Source: Paenibacillus algicola (GTDB lineage: Bacteria; Bacillota; Bacilli; Paenibacillales; Paenibacillaceae). From it: 64,000 nt of DNA. Location: positions 2,856,501-2,920,500 of the forward strand of contig NZ_CP040396.1 in the NCBI RefSeq assembly GCF_005577435.1, written 5' to 3'. The translations under genes and the position numbers were made by a program. The notes beneath the pieces are model-generated. The model saw only the letters and a list, made by a program, of their open reading frames with translations, did no database searches and was not told the DNA's origin. Of the stretch, positions 1-8,008 are shown in pieces. Position 1 is the first letter of the stretch; each line of letters begins with the position of its first letter.

Positions 1-662
1 TGATTCCGCGTGGAATCGGCCACTCCGAATAGATGATTCAGGCCGCCGTTAATTTGCAGTGCGCCCAGACCCAGCGAGGTCGCAACTCCAAACACGGTAG
101 CCAGAACGGCGAGAATATCGATCGCTTTGCCGACCCAGCCGTTGACGACACGCTCCCCCAGAAGAGGAATAAACGTGGAGCTGACCAGACCCTTATAATT
201 CTTGCGGAACTGAAAGTAAGCCAGCGCGAGCGCAATGACTGCATAAATGGCCCACGGATGCAGACCCCAGTGGAAAAAGGAATATCTCATCGCTAAACGG
301 GCGGCCTCTACCGTCCCTCCAACCGCGCCCTCCGGCGGAGCCAGATAATGAGACAGGGGCTCAGCCACGCCCCAGAATACGAGCCCGATTCCCATCCCGG
401 CGCTAAATAGCATGGATAGCCAGGACAACGTGGAATATTCCGGTTCGTCGTCATCGTCGCCCAGCCTGATATTGCCGAAGCGGCTGAACGCCAGATACAA
501 TGCAAATACGAGAAAAAACAAGGTGGCAATCAAATAAAACCAGCCGAAGTTCTGAATCGAGAACCCGTATGCCCGATCGGCTACGCTAGCTAGCTGGTCG
601 GGAGCAATGGCTCCCCACAATGCAAACAGCACTGCAATAATAATCGTGATGGTAAGTACCAT
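1..662 (-). CDS. BCCT family transporter (betaine/choline/carnitine type), C-terminus beyond window
   Basis: N-terminal 220 residues of a BCCT osmolyte transporter; the rest lies left of the window. Residues 1-20 form the first visible hydrophobic segment, followed by the family's conserved FGWFYL stretch, the acidic LGDDDDEPEYS loop (about 67-77) and the signature GMGIGLVFWGVAEPLSHY at 89-106, then FFHWGLHPWAIYA in the next helix. The ATG at 662 has an upstream GGAGG at suitable distance and an in-frame stop further upstream, so the start is secure. By family it should import glycine betaine or a related compound with Na+ across the cytoplasmic membrane (OpuD-like); the substrate cannot be read from this part. 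It stands alone, with about 200 bp to the next gene. Confidence 0.93.
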   Translation of the reverse strand, partial: MVLTITIIIAVLFALWGAIAPDQLASVADRAYGFSIQNFGWFYLIATLFFLVFALYLAFSRFGNIRLGDDDDEPEYSTLSWLSMLFSAGMGIGLVFWGVAEPLSHYLAPPEGAVGGTVEAARLAMRYSFFHWGLHPWAIYAVIALALAYFQFRKNYKGLVSSTFIPLLGERVVNGWVGKAIDILAVLATVFGVATSLGLGALQINGGLNHLFGVADSTRN

Positions 663-858
663 AGCTGTCCTCCGTTCTTCCCGCTGTCCGTGTTCACAGT
701 ATGTACAGGGCTCATGCTCTTATTCACCCTTTTTGAAAAAATAAGACACAGTCGGGGTTGTTAACCAGCTATATATTATACCATCTTTTTAGCAAATAAA
801 AACAGCACCGACTATGATCCCCTCCGGCACTGTCTGAAAAATCTCCATAGCTCATCAG

Positions 859-1566
859 CTAACAACGGACGTATTTGCGTTTAAAGCCCAGCCTGCCTTT
901 TTCAACCTCCTTCTGAATACTGTGATATGCATCAAGACGGCTTGTCTTGGAATTGCCACGTTTGACCTCTACGACGCCCACCTGCCGGGCTGTTTCTACA
1001 GCCTCCGCATGCAGCGGCACATACGAAATTCCTGCTGTATAAATGAAATTGTTCATTGCCGCTTTGGTTCTCTCCGGCGAGCTGTGGATGAAATCCTGAG
1101 CCTGCTGAAGCAGACCTGCCAGCTTGAGCCGGTCAAAGGCATCATCAGGACGGTTGCCCATCAGCCAGCAGTAACAGCTCCAGCCTGCAGACATTTTCAA
1201 TTCTTCTCCGCTCTGGATCCAGCGGTCAGCGACCGTTTGAGCCCGCTCAGATTCGGCGAGCGTGACGGCAACAACATAATCCGACAGCATATAAAAATAC
1301 GCTCCTTCTATCCAGGTCTCAAAATCCGCTTCTGTCATGACAGCAGGATCAGCAATGATGCCAGCGAAATACATCGCATCGTAATTACCTGTAGCGTACA
1401 GCTCGTCAGCCAGGGACTGATTGATTTTGATTTGTTTGGCCAGCGGCTTCATGGCACCTGTTGCCACCCCGAACAGCGGCTCGCGAGCGCCTTGGGACAA
1501 ATAGATATTTCGGGTACGTTCTTTGCCAAGAGACGACAGCTCCTGCATGACCGTGGATCGCTCCAT
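859..1566 (-). CDS. DNA alkylation repair protein (AlkD/AlkC-like HEAT-repeat glycosylase family)
   Basis: About 235 residues, all-helical in character, with the family's TRNIYLSQGAREPLFGV start, ...MYFAGIIADPAVM..., and a C-terminal GYVPL-like segment (here ISYVPLHAEAV) followed by a basic tail ending KRGNSKTSRLDAY. These are features of the PF08713 DNA alkylation repair family, which removes bulky or cationic alkylated bases; many Bacillota paralogues have no proven substrate. I chose the ATG at 1566 because GGAGG lies 9-10 bases before it; a GTG three codons upstream is also open. It is probably last in the run GNAT - this gene, 60-70 bp downstream of the GNAT gene. Confidence 0.8.
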   Translation of the reverse strand: MERSTVMQELSSLGKERTRNIYLSQGAREPLFGVATGAMKPLAKQIKINQSLADELYATGNYDAMYFAGIIADPAVMTEADFETWIEGAYFYMLSDYVVAVTLAESERAQTVADRWIQSGEELKMSAGWSCYCWLMGNRPDDAFDRLKLAGLLQQAQDFIHSSPERTKAAMNNFIYTAGISYVPLHAEAVETARQVGVVEVKRGNSKTSRLDAYHSIQKEVEKGRLGFKRKYVRC

Positions 1567-1637
1567 CGCTTCCACCCTCCTTGCTTGTGTGATTCACCCA
1601 CTCCAGAATACTAATCTGAACGTGCGGCTGAGCCTTC

Positions 1638-2132
1638 TCAAAGCTTAAGCACATATTTAACTTGTGTTTTGCTTTGACCTTCCAGCACTTCATGTTTCTC
1701 CTCCGCAGCATAGAAGCCGGATTTTTCATAAAAAGGGATAGCTATACGATTCTCTTTCGCCACCCAGGCAATCAGCACGCCTGACTTCAGATCATGAGTA
1801 TACTGTCTCAGGAATGCCCGGCCAATCCCACGCTGATGATACCGGGGCAGCACATACATTCTCAGGATTTCATGCTCTCCCTCCTGAAGCTGCCTTCGCT
1901 GTGCAAAGCCGGCAAGCTGGTGATCCAATTCCGCCACCAGAAATCCAGGAAGCTCCTGCTGCTTGTCCTTCTCCAGAGATCTCCTCAGACTGTCTTCAGC
2001 GTAAGCATGGCGCAGGAAATGATCGATAAAGCTTGGAGAGTAAAGCTCTTTATACGTATGCAGCCAAGCCTCTCGGGCAATTCGCTGAATCTGTGAAATG
2101 TCTTCGATCTCTGCACTTCTAATCGTTATCAT
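1638..2132 (-). CDS. GNAT family N-acetyltransferase
   Basis: 164 residues. It opens MITIRSAEIEDISQIQRIA, typical of GNAT beta1/alpha1, and carries the acetyl-CoA binding motif A as RYHQRGIGRAFLRQ (about residues 106-119) and motif B as IPFYEKSGFYAAEEKHEV (about 140-157). The substrate is unknown. Its ATG overlaps the last codons of the 52-aa membrane peptide upstream by 14 bp, so translation is probably coupled. The methyltransferase, peptide and this gene form one compact unit on the minus strand. Confidence 0.88.
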   Translation of the reverse strand: MITIRSAEIEDISQIQRIAREAWLHTYKELYSPSFIDHFLRHAYAEDSLRRSLEKDKQQELPGFLVAELDHQLAGFAQRRQLQEGEHEILRMYVLPRYHQRGIGRAFLRQYTHDLKSGVLIAWVAKENRIAIPFYEKSGFYAAEEKHEVLEGQSKTQVKYVLKL

Positions 2133-2277
2133 GAAGCTTCTCCTTCGTGATCCTGTCCAGCTTCCGGTTGATCGAATCTAACGAACTCTGCAGCTTTCTC
2201 ATCTGCTGGAGTCCCGAGTACTGATTGCTAATTACTCCGGCGAAGGCAATGATTAGAACAATGACAATAAAATTCAT
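2119..2277 (-). CDS. 52-residue single-pass membrane peptide
   Basis: Not recognised. The frame gives a hydrophobic segment at residues 2-17 (FIVIVLIIAFAGVI) then a polar, heptad-like cytosolic tail (LQQMRKLQSSLDSINRKLD), consistent with a short coiled coil. A GAGAGG ribosome-binding site precedes the ATG, and the gene lies 34 bp after the methyltransferase stop and overlaps the following GNAT start by 14 bp. The sandwiched position, good RBS and membrane-plus-coiled-coil design argue that it is real. Similar short membrane peptides are common in Bacillota operons; function unknown. Confidence 0.65.
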   Translation of the reverse strand: MNFIVIVLIIAFAGVISNQYSGLQQMRKLQSSLDSINRKLDRITKEKLHDND

Positions 2278-2311
2278 TTCTCTCATCCTCTCTTACGAGA
2301 TGTATCTCAGA

Positions 2312-3004
2312 CTATTTATAATGCTTGTACCAAATGCCTGCACATTCTGGAACGGTCGACCATTGATGCTCTTTGATCCGGGCTGCGAGCTCATCTCCGA
2401 AAAAGAAAGTCATCATCTCCACAGCCTGCTGCGGGTGATCATAGCTGTAATCCATACGGATCCAGCGGTGTGAGAATTCGTAGTGCTTCTCTAGTAAGGA
2501 AAAATAGGACTCCAGGAAATCGGGTGGAGCAGGTGTGGTGGTGCCTGTGCCCAGCGTTTCAATAATTATCACGGTGCCCTGCGGTTTTAACACTCGCTCA
2601 ATCTCTTGCAGAATCCGCTCTAACTGTTTCGGACCGTCCTCAATGCCGGAGTGAGTCAAATAGCAGATGCTCCACCCGGAAACGACCAGGTCTACAGAGG
2701 CATCAGCTAACGGAAGCTCGCGATGATCGGCTACGCACGTGCTCCAGTTTTTGGGGATAGACAGATTGTTTAGTTTCTGGTCCAGCCGCTCCAGCATTGC
2801 TGAAGATACATCGGTACAGACCACCGATTGTGCCCGGGGCGCGATGGTCGCGGCCAGTCTGCCTGTACCTGCACCAAGATCCAGCACGTCCAGCCCTTCT
2901 ACAGGCCGAATGTCCCTGATGATTTCCAACATATCCGGCTGCCGAGCAATCATGTCTTCATACATGTTCGACTCATTATCGTATATACTTTTATGATTTG
3001 CCAT
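2312..3004 (-). CDS. class I SAM-dependent methyltransferase
   Basis: 230 residues with the full class I Rossmann layout: motif I as VLDLGAGTGRLAATI (about 39-53), an acidic residue ending strand 2 (VVCTDVSSAML), motif II/III around LPLADASVDLVVSGWS (about 97-112) and post-motif LKPQGTVIIIETLGTG. This matches the Methyltransf_11/25 group acting on small molecules. The ATG at 3004 follows AGGAGA. It is the first gene of the unit continuing into the 52-aa membrane peptide and GNAT. The substrate cannot be inferred. Confidence 0.88.
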   Translation of the reverse strand: MANHKSIYDNESNMYEDMIARQPDMLEIIRDIRPVEGLDVLDLGAGTGRLAATIAPRAQSVVCTDVSSAMLERLDQKLNNLSIPKNWSTCVADHRELPLADASVDLVVSGWSICYLTHSGIEDGPKQLERILQEIERVLKPQGTVIIIETLGTGTTTPAPPDFLESYFSLLEKHYEFSHRWIRMDYSYDHPQQAVEMMTFFFGDELAARIKEHQWSTVPECAGIWYKHYK

Positions 3005-3073
3005 GTATCATTTCTCCTATCCTTGGATGGTAACATCAAGCATCATATAGAGCGGTCTAATCAACTGCCAGGT

Positions 3074-3325
3074 TCATTGGCTATCCCTGCTCTGCTGGTT
3101 GTGCTCCTCGTGCTCTTCATGACAGTGCGGACCGGGGCCATCACTTTGAGCATCCAGCCACCATTCAGACACACAGTAGCGGTCATTTGTTTCAGGACCT
3201 TCGGCAAAAAACACACTACGCATCGGCCCCATCACATAATTACGCCCGGATCCCGGCAAGTGTATTAATGTCTTTTGGGACTCTGCTTCTGATTGAAAAT
3301 CTGATTGAGGATTGCTTTTACCCAT
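3074..3325 (-). pseudogene. truncated cupin-domain protein
   Basis: 83 codons. The N-terminal part reads like a cupin protein (IHLPGSGRNYVMGPMRSVFF ... EWWLDAQSDGPGPHCHEEHEE), including the first metal-binding cluster PHCHEEHEE. It then stops matching and ends after an unrelated HNQQSRDSQ tail. A normal cupin continues with the second half of the barrel (the G...P...H motif), which is absent, and the next gene begins 70 bp on. I read it as a gene cut by deletion in the middle of cupin motif 1; a functional half-barrel is unlikely. Confidence 0.7.
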
Positions 3326-3406
3326 TAGGCAACACTCCTTTCATTATGTATGAACCTGATTTCAATTGCCGCAGTTCTATGTTAGATGAAGTTCATATTT
3401 GACAGC

Positions 3407-3889
3407 TTATGAGTACCTGTTCATTATTTCTTTTTTAAATACTTGAATCGGCTCTTCATAATCAATCGGTTTATAGATCATGCTGTTTAACATTGCACTG
3501 AGGTCATGGGTGTGATCAAATCTCATAGTTTGGCTATAAAAGCTCATTTCATTCAAGGTTCCGAGGACGCTTCGGTCATTCGTTTTCCCCATGCTGATCT
3601 CTCCAGCCTCCAGAAAATACTGCTCTACCAGCCCTCTTCTCACACCCTCCAGCTGTAAATACTCTTTGACTCCAGTGACGAATGTCTCCTTCAGCTTTGC
3701 CACTTGCCCGCTTCGAATTCCGTCAACGAGGAAGCCCAACCGGGTTGCGTCATTGACAAAAATGATATGTTTTTTTTGTAGCTGCAATAGATTCGCATGC
3801 CAGCTAAAGAATGGATAGGTATGCTCTAGCTCCACCGGGGCTGTTTTCATATCTTTAAGCAGCTTTTGAGTGCATTTCAATGCCAGCAT
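3407..3889 (-). CDS. DUF6933-type conserved protein
   Basis: 160 residues starting MLALKCTQKLLKDMKT, followed by a FFSWHANLLQLQKKHIIFVN segment (about 27-46) and a long helical C-terminal half. The opening CTQKLLKD motif and the W-H-A-N / NDATR pattern match the family I know as DUF6933, a small cytosolic family found near defence or mobile genes in many bacteria; no biochemical role is established. The start has AAAGGAG nine bases upstream. It stands alone, with a 500-bp gene-free stretch to its left that contains a structured repeat. Confidence 0.72.
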   Translation of the reverse strand: MLALKCTQKLLKDMKTAPVELEHTYPFFSWHANLLQLQKKHIIFVNDATRLGFLVDGIRSGQVAKLKETFVTGVKEYLQLEGVRRGLVEQYFLEAGEISMGKTNDRSVLGTLNEMSFYSQTMRFDHTHDLSAMLNSMIYKPIDYEEPIQVFKKEIMNRYS

Positions 3890-4035
3890 CGACTATCGCT
3901 CCTTTGGGTTTGACTAGGTGTAGTATTCCTGTCTATCATACCCTATCTGAAAGCGTTTAGCTGTAAAAATAGGCGGCAACTACAGAATAAACCATCTAGG
4001 GCTTGCGCCCGAGGTGCGCCCGGGGTGCACTTGTG

Positions 4036-4273
4036 GTGCGCCGCAAGCTAACGGTTGTCACAGGTGCTATTTAGTCCTTTTCGGGAGCGCCCCCATTCTA
4101 ATGGTTGTGAGACACGCTAATTGAGTCTATTGGGGACCAACCGCACGTAATCAGGCACATAAGCTCTGTCACAACCGTTAGAGTTACGTAATCAGCAAAT
4201 TAGCCGCAATAAGCACTCTAGCAACCGTTAGCGTAACAGCGCTGCTTGGCGCACCTGACGTGCGCAAGTGCCG
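4036..4273. repeat. structured intergenic repeat, copy 1 (238 bp)
   Basis: Nearly identical to 8009-8247 in the same orientation, with only scattered changes. Inside are four copies of an AACGGTTGT-like word, two direct (near 4050 and 4100) and two inverted (near 4170 and 4220), so the element can fold on itself. At its right end GCGCAC-CTGAC-GTGCGC forms a short hairpin; copy 2 has GTGCAC-TTAAC-GTGCAC, a matched change on both arms. It fills most of the ~500-bp gap 3890-4388, in which I see no gene. Confidence 0.85.
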
Positions 4274-4336
4274 AACGACTACGACTCAATACGCTTGCAG
4301 TAAACGATGCTCACAACGACAACGACAACAAGCACA

Positions 4337-4370
4337 AAGCCTGCACGCCACAATAGTGACCTGCAGGCTT
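4337..4370 (-). terminator. hairpin, possible terminator
   Basis: On the minus strand AAGCCTGCAGG pairs with the later GTGCAGGCTT around a short loop, just after the CBM9-GH130 chimera. The following U-rich stretch is weak (TTTGTGCTT), so termination is uncertain. Confidence 0.4.
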
Positions 4371-4388
4371 CGCTATAAAACTAGCTGC

Positions 4389-4898
4389 CTATTTCAATAC
4401 GGACTGCTCCAGGCACAGCTTGACCAAGTCATCGACATCAGCGGTAGCCACACACTCCACAGTATCAGAAGCGCCATAGTAAATCTTCACTTCACCGTCA
4501 TCCTCCAGAATCATGCCTCCTGGATCGAAGCCGATTAACGTCTCTGACTGCTCTGTAATCGCATCCAGATCGTTGGCAGCCTCAATGTGATAACACCCGG
4601 CAACCGTAAGGACAGAGGATGTCATCTTCGCTGAAGAAGCTGAGCCCCCATAGCTCTGCACATTGTCGAAATTCACACGATACTGTGCGACATCCGCTTG
4701 GTAATAAGGTGTTTTTTCCAGGTTCTGATCGATGAATATTTCAAGCGAGTCCTCCTCCCACGGATTGCTGCTGGCATCGCTTAACAACGTATCGCTTACT
4801 TTGGCGAAAACATATAAAAACTGCCCATCCCACATCGTTTTGACATTTGCAGTAGCACCGCTTGACCCTTGAATCCACTGACCTGTCGTCATTTCCAC
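4389..4898 (-). pseudogene. in-frame chimera: CBM9-like xylanase fragment joined to GH130 C-terminus
   Basis: An open frame of about 169 codons made of two unrelated pieces. Residues ~5-120 resemble a family 9 carbohydrate-binding domain of extracellular xylanases (TMWDGQFLYVFAKVSDTLL, NPWEEDSLEIFIDQN, QYRVNFDN, ending ETLIGFD). From about residue 125 it becomes the C-terminus of a GH130 beta-mannoside phosphorylase (GGMILEDDGEVKIYYGASD, CVATADVDDLVKLCL). The junction lies at IGFDP/GGMILEDDG. The CBM9 start is missing: upstream codons still resemble the domain but run into a stop, and only a GTG without a ribosome-binding site is available. I infer a deletion that removed the rest of both genes and happened to keep the frame. 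Confidence 0.72.
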
Positions 4899-4956
4899 GG
4901 CGTTTGACCCAATAATATTTTTAGCTCATTTCCGTACTAAAACGGATGTTTTGCAT

Positions 4957-4998
4957 ATAAAGAAGCGCCGATGCTTGAAAGCAGTGTCGGCGCTTTTA
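4957..4998 (-). terminator. intrinsic terminator after the lipoprotein gene
   Basis: Perfect 9-bp arms AAGCGCCGA / TCGGCGCTT around a 15-base loop, followed on the minus strand by CTTTAT. It lies ~75 bp past the stop of the lipoprotein gene; short T runs on both sides could make it act in both directions. Confidence 0.5.
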
Positions 4999-5073
4999 GG
5001 TGTGACTGGCCACGTATGTATCCGATGAAATAATTCTCCTTCAGCAGTTCAGCGCGGCCGCCTATCACTTACG

Positions 5074-5559
5074 CTATTTTACCTGAATCGACTTTCGAGC
5101 CGTCTCTATTTTGTAGACCTCACTCTTTCCTCCGTTTTGAACCGAAAATTCTGCAATCCCCGAAATTTCGTAGGTGCCCGGTTTTTTAATCCGGTATTGA
5201 GACTTTTCTGAAATGATATCCCCCTTCGACATCGGACGCACAACTCCAATATCCTCTCTTGCAATCGAAGAATTGATCACCTTGCCGTCACTGTCCCATA
5301 TAACATAGTAATATGCCGTGCTTCCCGTTGTAATCTCCAGATCCCGTCCAGTTTTATTTTTCAACTCAGCAGAAATTACAAATTCCTCATTTGCTTTCAC
5401 CTGCTTCGGGATAGAGATCTGAGCTGCAAAAGGTTCGCTGTTAACATTTTCTGAGGCAGATGGGGTGGGTCTCGACTTGGCAGCTAGGGGTTCATTCGGT
5501 CCTGAAGAATGGCACGAAATTACGGCCATCAAAAGGAGAACAATCAGCTTGTTCAACAT
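5074..5559 (-). CDS. putative lipoprotein with an Ig-like (BsuPI/CARDB-type) domain
   Basis: 161 residues. The start is the ATG at 5559, which has GGAGG seven bases before it; an upstream in-frame ATG lacks one. Residues 1-16 are a lipoprotein signal ending in VISC, so the mature protein should be anchored to the outer face of the membrane. A Ser/Pro-rich linker (residues ~20-42) is followed by one beta-sandwich-like domain (VKANEEFVISAELKNKTGRD ... YYYVIWDSDGKVI ... YRIKKPGTYEISG), similar in layout to the intracellular-proteinase-inhibitor or invasin-like Ig folds of Bacillota. Specific function unknown. Confidence 0.72.
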   Translation of the reverse strand: MLNKLIVLLLMAVISCHSSGPNEPLAAKSRPTPSASENVNSEPFAAQISIPKQVKANEEFVISAELKNKTGRDLEITTGSTAYYYVIWDSDGKVINSSIAREDIGVVRPMSKGDIISEKSQYRIKKPGTYEISGIAEFSVQNGGKSEVYKIETARKSIQVK

Positions 5560-5840
5560 AAACACCTCCAACCTAATTGACGTCACGACAGATGGTTTTG
5601 TTTCACTAAAAATTGGTATGAATTTAAAAAAGAGGTGTCAGGTTTCGCCTTAAATCATCGTTATATATTCAGTAGCCCTTTATAGGAGAGTGAACTGCAA
5701 CTTGATCTGCATCCGGCTACAATCCGGGAGTTGTTGCAGAGCGCAAAATTAATAGGAAGGGAGAATGGAGTTATTATCTACCGTCCGCTTTGCCAAATTT
5801 CCCAATCACCCCATTTCAATACGAAAGGATGTTGAAAGGA

Positions 5841-7253
5841 ATGTTTGTAAGAAAGTATATACTCCCTGTTTTCCTGGCAGCTTTACTCCTTTGCAGTTCA
5901 ATCACTTCTGTACATGCAGAAAGAAGCTCCAATCCTGAAGCAAAGGCTTTTTACGGGACACTCTCCGAAATCCAGGCTGTAACTCAGCAAAATGAATTGA
6001 ACGAGATTCCGTATCCGATTGATTTGACTACTCCTCCAGAACTATTAAAGAACAGCATTGTGCTTGCCGAGTATGCCGAGAAACAGCGAGTGAGAGCAGA
6101 CTTACCGACCATCAAGGAACTAATTGAAAGTGACCCCACCCGTTTCTCAGGCCACTATTACGATGCCGATATCGGCACAGTAACCGTTCTGATTACGGAA
6201 GATTCGGAATCTTTGAAGGCATTAGTAAGAAAATCATCAAAAAACGGAGATAAAATAAAATTTGAAGTAACCAAATACTCGTGGGCGGATATTACTGAAG
6301 CGAAAGAAAAAATCAAAAGAACGGTCGAACCTGGAACGGTACTTGCGCTCATTCCGGATACGATAAACAATAAGCTAATTGTCGCCTTAGACGAGAAATC
6401 TAGCACACAAACACAATTGAAGCAAACCGTTTCATCACTGTTCCTTGAAAAGTCAGATATGCTTGTCTACACAACCTTGCCCGCCTCCGCATTAAAAACG
6501 GAAACCGATAATACACATTGGGGCTCTACTATTCCAATAGGCACAAAAATCGGTGGCAATTACCGTCAAGACCCAGCGGACCCAACACAAATGTTCTATG
6601 GCGTATGTACGAACGGATATTTTGGCGTAAATGCTGCTGATCAAGACGTAATGGTGACTTCTGGTCATTGCCAAACAGCAGGCACGGTTAGTGCATGGTA
6701 CCAGCCGACATGGGCAACGAGTTCGATAGGTAATTTCACATTCAGGACTACATCTCCCGGTGACGGTTCATCTGCGGCTTCCGATTCCGGATATATTACT
6801 TTAAATTCTGGAATTTCCCCAAGAGCGCGGGTACCGTACCCTACTTCAACCAATATGGCTATGGTAACAGGTGTATACGTAAGCGATACTGTAGGGGACA
6901 CCGTCTACATGAGGGGAGCAAACAGTGGAACAACGACTTCAGGCACGATCAAATATTCGAATGTTGATGTTTGGTGGGGTTCAGAAGGGTACGGTTATAA
7001 AAATAACGAAGTCCTGGCCTCTGGTTACACCTCGATAGGAGGAGATAGCGGCGGGACAGTTTTAACTAATTATGCTTATAACAATAATCTTTCTGGATGG
7101 ACCTTCCAACTAGCAGGAACCCATACAGGAACGCTAACAGTACACCAAGATTTGCAGAGCGGTATTAAAGCAGGAACCTATAAAGTTTACGAGCCGTTAT
7201 GGACAACTTATTCTGACTTAGGCCTTACTGCACTTTATCTCATTGCTCCTTAA
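5841..7253 (+). CDS. secreted S1 (chymotrypsin-fold) serine protease with N-terminal pro-region
   Basis: About 470 residues. The signal peptide is hydrophobic (YILPVFLAALLLCSSITSVHA, cut near residue 26 of this start). Residues ~27-220 form a pro-region, and the protease domain follows with His in VTSGHC (~H276), an Asp in ASDSGYI (~D315) and Ser in IGGDSGGTV (~S403), the triad order of PA-clan streptogrisin or glutamyl-endopeptidase-like enzymes. It should be exported and degrade extracellular protein; specificity cannot be read. The start is uncertain: ATGs at 5829 and 5841 and a TTG upstream are in frame, and none has an ideally spaced ribosome-binding site. A good terminator follows. Confidence 0.85.
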   Translation: MFVRKYILPVFLAALLLCSSITSVHAERSSNPEAKAFYGTLSEIQAVTQQNELNEIPYPIDLTTPPELLKNSIVLAEYAEKQRVRADLPTIKELIESDPTRFSGHYYDADIGTVTVLITEDSESLKALVRKSSKNGDKIKFEVTKYSWADITEAKEKIKRTVEPGTVLALIPDTINNKLIVALDEKSSTQTQLKQTVSSLFLEKSDMLVYTTLPASALKTETDNTHWGSTIPIGTKIGGNYRQDPADPTQMFYGVCTNGYFGVNAADQDVMVTSGHCQTAGTVSAWYQPTWATSSIGNFTFRTTSPGDGSSAASDSGYITLNSGISPRARVPYPTSTNMAMVTGVYVSDTVGDTVYMRGANSGTTTSGTIKYSNVDVWWGSEGYGYKNNEVLASGYTSIGGDSGGTVLTNYAYNNNLSGWTFQLAGTHTGTLTVHQDLQSGIKAGTYKVYEPLWTTYSDLGLTALYLIAP

Positions 7254-7268
7254 TTTCGATTCCCCGAC

Positions 7269-7311
7269 AAAAAAGCTGCGGAATCCTGTGTCCAGGATCT
7301 GCGGCTTTTTG
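7269..7311 (+). terminator. intrinsic terminator after the protease gene
   Basis: AAAAAGCTGCGG..TCCTG pairs with CCAGGATCTGCGGCTTTTT (two G-U pairs), ending in a T run directly behind the protease stop codon. Confidence 0.8.
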
Positions 7312-7365
7312 TTGTGTCTGGCCATGAGGACTTCATTCGGATGCGTTTCTTTCTCTTGCAGCAGT

Positions 7366-7659
7366 TCAACACGGCCTTCGATCAATTCCTTCATGATCCC
7401 TGCTCCCAGCCTGAAGGCATAAAATAAACGTGGCCGTCAGCTCCATTTCCCCGATCTCTGCCCGCAACGCCAGTACTTCTTCGAGCTGCGCAAATTCCGC
7501 CGGCACAAGACTCTCCCGTAAACGCTGCATTCGGTCGGAAATGGTTTGACTGAACTCCTCGTATAATGCATCCTTCACAGTAATCTTCTCGTTAGGTGCC
7601 AACTTACCCTCACACAGTATTTCCAACAAACTCTCCACAATCACTTGGGCATTAATCAA
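7366..7659 (-). pseudogene. frameshifted DUF6809-like gene
   Basis: Residues ~5-75 (ESLLEILCEGKLAPNEKI, LYEEFSQTISDRMQRL, FAQLEEVLALRAEIGEMELT) match the small helical DUF6809 family, often found beside XRE regulators. After TATFI the frame is lost. Reading one base off gives the expected tail YAFRLGAGIMKELIEGR, so one T too many in a TTTATTTTATG stretch explains the break. The shifted frame then runs on toward 7217. The left end is also abnormal: only a TTG start is available, at the exact point where an XRE fragment on the other strand begins. Confidence 0.7.
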
Positions 7660-7791
7660 CGAACCTACAGTGATTATGAACGCGGAATCCTGGACTTCCC
7701 CACGGCGTTATTAATTCAATTGGCCAATTATTACGACACAAACATCGATTACATGCTGGGCAGAACAGACTCGAGTATAGACTCCTCCTGA
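7657..7791 (+). pseudogene. C-terminal remnant of an XRE-family HTH regulator
   Basis: A 44-codon tail reads YSDYERGILDFPTALLIQLA then YYDTNIDYMLGRTDSSIDSS and a stop. This is the end of a Cro/C1-type helix-turn-helix domain (helices 4-5, with the typical NIDYMLGRTD). There is no start and no recognition helix upstream. It abuts the DUF6809 fragment, a common neighbour of such regulators, but in opposite orientation, pointing to rearrangement. Confidence 0.65.
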
Positions 7792-7796
7792 TTACC

Positions 7797-7985
7797 GTTT
7801 CTCAGACTCAGCACAATCGCCTGTTCTTCTTCCAGGGGGTACGGGGACTCTTGTTCCAGCGCAGGCAGTTCTTCAATACTGATGGTTCGATTACCGCCTT
7901 GCACAAGTCGGTAACTTAATGCTTCCTGGGCATCATTGAAGGGCTTATGGACGGAGTATATATCGGGGCAAACGGATCCGATCAG
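7797..7985 (-). pseudogene. internal fragment of an AraC-type response regulator
   Basis: About 60 codons read SVHKPFNDAQEALSYRLVQG ... TISIEELPALEQESPYPLEE ... AIVLSLRNGN. This is the linker region typical of Paenibacillus AraC-family two-component regulators, with neither the receiver domain nor the HTH domain. The frame leaves this homology near 7790 and stops by chance at about 7757. Confidence 0.55.
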
Positions 7986-8008
7986 GCCTGGTGGGGGGGG
8001 CGCTCGAA

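Noticed and set aside
4036..4273. The 238-bp repeat as another attC-like site
   Set aside because: It has AACGGTTGT words but not the TTCACG/CGTGAA inner boxes, and no cassette gene precedes it.
5465..5653. Plus-strand frame opposite the lipoprotein start
   Set aside because: Antisense to the lipoprotein signal region and without start signals.
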